Shown here: positions 62,160 to 64,000 of the stretch, in pieces | Numbering within the stretch: the first letter of the stretch is position 1 | Layout of the letters: each line of letters begins with the position of its first letter | From: Charina bottae | Taxonomy: Eukaryota > Chordata > Lepidosauria > Squamata > Charinaidae | Direction of reading: 5' to 3' | DNA length: 64,000 bases | NCBI GenBank assembly: GCA_023362775.1 | Contig: JALMGJ010000005.1 | Span: 37,443,463 to 37,507,462, forward strand | Program-made: the position numbers and the translations under genes | The notes under the pieces: generated by a model | What the model was told of the DNA's origin: nothing | The model's input: the letters and a program-made list of their open reading frames with translations, nothing else | Databases searched by the model: none

Positions 62160-62720
62160 CATGCCAGTCCATTAGGGCCTCTGGAGCCAATTCATTCACT
62201 TGGATGGCTGCTTGTCAGCCTGCTAGAATTGCTGATACCTCTGGGGCCTGCTTGGTTCAACAGGCCATGAGGGCCAGTTGGCCATTCAGATGACTGTTTA
62301 TCAGCTTGCCCTCCCAATTGAGCCATTTGGCTTGTAGGTGCTGTTGGGGCCTCCAGAGCCTGTTAGAGTAACTGCTTGCTGGTTTCCCAGTATTGCCAGG
62401 GCTTCCAGAGCTAGCTGGGTACTACAGGCAGATCCTTGTCAGCTTGCCAGTATTGCTGGAGTCTCCATGGTTGCCTAGGGCCTCAGGTGGTTGCTTACCA
62501 ACTCACCAATACCACCAGGGCCTCCAGAGGCAGTTTATCAATTTGAACTGCCACTTTTATGCTTATCAAGATTGTCAAGGCCTTCAAAACTAATTGGGCC
62601 ATTTGGATGGCCCCTGGTCTACTTGCCAATATCACTAGGGCCATTGGACTTGCTAGAATAGCTTGTTTTTCTGTCAGAGCCATCAGAGCTGCTTCAGGAG
62701 CCACCATGGAGAATCCCCAA
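62160..62720. repeat. Degenerate tandem repeat, roughly 100-bp unit
   Basis: Phrases such as GGGCCTCCAGAG, CTTGCCAGTATTGC and GGATGGC recur about every 80-110 bp (for example GGCCTCTGGAGCC, GGGGCCTCCAGAGCC, AGGGCTTCCAGAGC, AGGGCCTCCAGAGG). Neither strand is open throughout. It could be the repeat-rich part of an LTR-element gag. Confidence 0.5.
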
Positions 62721-63516
62721 CATGTGGGTGGTCAGTGGAAGGGAGGAGGAGTGGCTTGGAGTTGCCAGCTGGGTGGCAGTGATGACCATGGTTATATTCA
62801 ACACAGGTATAAGAGGGCTAACTGGAGCTGTGGTGGTAACTATTGTACCTGGAGTATTGAACAGAAGCAAGAACAATTATGGTATTTGGAATGACTGGAC
62901 ATGGTAACCATCTTTAGGAGTGGCATTGTTACTACAGGGCCTAACATAGTGAAATTTGGAAGGCTGCACCCAATTGAGTGCTGGCTGAGAAGGATCTCCT
63001 GTGATGCTAGCACCTGAATTGCAGGATCTTATTTCCATCTGGCTAATTGCATATTTTATTGCAACAGGAGTTTGCACCTCAGACCTACATTTGGGCAGAT
63101 CCCTGAGAGGCAGGGTAGATAGGATAGGGACAACCATCGGTCTAGTGTGAGTGCTCTAGGCTTTTCTCCACCCCTGTAGCTAATTTGAGGGTTTAATGAT
63201 GATGCAGTGTCCAGGAATGATGATGAGGATGTGATGTGAGAGTGCAGATAGATGAAAGATTGGAGTGGGTTGCCAGATTACCAACCTCCTGATTATGGTG
63301 TGTTTGTCAGGTCTGATTATGCAGTATAACTGACTAACAGCCATATGTAAAGGGAGATAGGGAATGGGGCACAAAGAGATAGTATCCTGGTAATGCCAGG
63401 CCAGGAGATACTTGGGGTGTGTGTGTGTGTGTGCAGGTATGCCATTCCAGAGGTAGGGTGGTCTCCAACTTGGAAGCAATCTTTCCTTCTGACTTGACAA
63501 CTCCAACCTGGGAACC

Positions 63517-63921
63517 TGTCAGGATCTCTGTTTGAGTCCTGCCATTACTGAGAGCGAGTCCATGGTAGATACGTGTCAGCCAGAGTCAGCGCGCCAAAGA
63601 GGAAGGGGGAGTGCATTCCGATCGCCGCACCAGAATGTTCACGACAGACCATTACAGCCTGTTTGTTCTTCATCAAGGTCGCACACCTGCATGGGCTAGG
63701 AGGGCCCCGCTGTGTAGTGGGAAAGGAGCTGGACAATGACTCATGTTTGGAGGGGGCTGGCACCAAGGGAGGAGAAGTCAAAATTCAATTATTTGGCGGG
63801 AACTGTCATTCAGGTCTTAACCTATGTCTTGACTTACATGTAACCTAAATAAAACTTTACTATCTTGCAAAGCTTTGCATGGAGAGGTGTTTATTGGGAC
63901 ATTGAAGTTAAGAACATTACA
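63517..63921 (+). mobile_element. Candidate LTR of a retrotransposon
   Basis: A 405-bp block begins TGTCAGGATC and ends ACATTACA, so it has TG...CA termini. It contains an AATAAA signal (about 63849) in the right half and is GC-richer than its surroundings. I see no second LTR, no clear primer-binding site at 63922 and no polypurine tract before 63517. It may be a solo LTR, or the internal part may lie past the window end. Confidence 0.4.
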
Positions 63922-64000
63922 GAACCTGATGGCAGATTATAAGTGCACCTGGTCTTGGGGTGCTCTGGTGAATGCCAGGTGTGTCTGAAAAAAGACATCT

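Noticed and set aside
53035..64000. Search for the STAG1 exons encoding residues 1-44
   Set aside because: No stretch encoding the start or the KRKRGRPGRPP AT-hook with splice signals was found, so these exons are taken to lie outside the window.

Overview
The window is vertebrate nuclear DNA, most probably from a squamate reptile (lizard or snake). It holds one recognisable protein-coding gene, read on the minus strand: a central-to-N-terminal part of STAG1 (cohesin subunit SA-1). Twelve coding exons lie between 53034 and 8928, all with GT/AG splice sites and mutually compatible phases. Together they give 1414 nt, or 471 codons plus one base, matching about residues 45-515 of the roughly 1258-residue mammalian protein. 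The first about 44 codons, including the AT-hook, must lie beyond base 64000. The C-terminal 60% lies left of base 1. I found no exon of any other gene.

Everything else is intron or the repeats within it. The squamate assignment rests on the repeat mix: a Sauria-type tRNA SINE with a Bov-B-like tail, L1, L2 and CR1 LINEs, Ty3/Gypsy remnants, and many non-autonomous hAT-type DNA transposons. Family names were assigned from memory of sequence features, not by database search.

Layout: 26-2152, large GC-rich hAT element; about 2160-8240, decayed L1 (+) with a nested LINE at 7192-7818; 8243-8690, L2 tail; 8928-14746, STAG1 exons for residues 516-402 with small DNA transposons; 14.8-20.7 kb, LINE remains and a hAT MITE; 20780-27671, STAG1 exons for residues 402-277, two perfect hairpin retroposons and a second GC-rich hAT element; 27916-29421, internally deleted L1 (-); 30257-31700, palindrome and L1 5' end (-); 32919-35629, exons for residues 276-158; 34-40 kb, MITEs and the SINE; 42278-53034, exons for residues 157-45 with L2, CR1 and Gypsy remains and a G-rich minisatellite; 53-64 kb, intron with a third GC-rich hAT element, a long L2 3' end, another hAT element and a possible LTR.

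The most unusual signals are in the mobile DNA. Five elements with three different kinds of ends carry the same roughly 36-41 bp tandem module, which combines a GC-box with a CCAAT box. Two retroposed elements form perfect 44-bp and 73-bp hairpins, each flanked by exact 14-bp target duplications.
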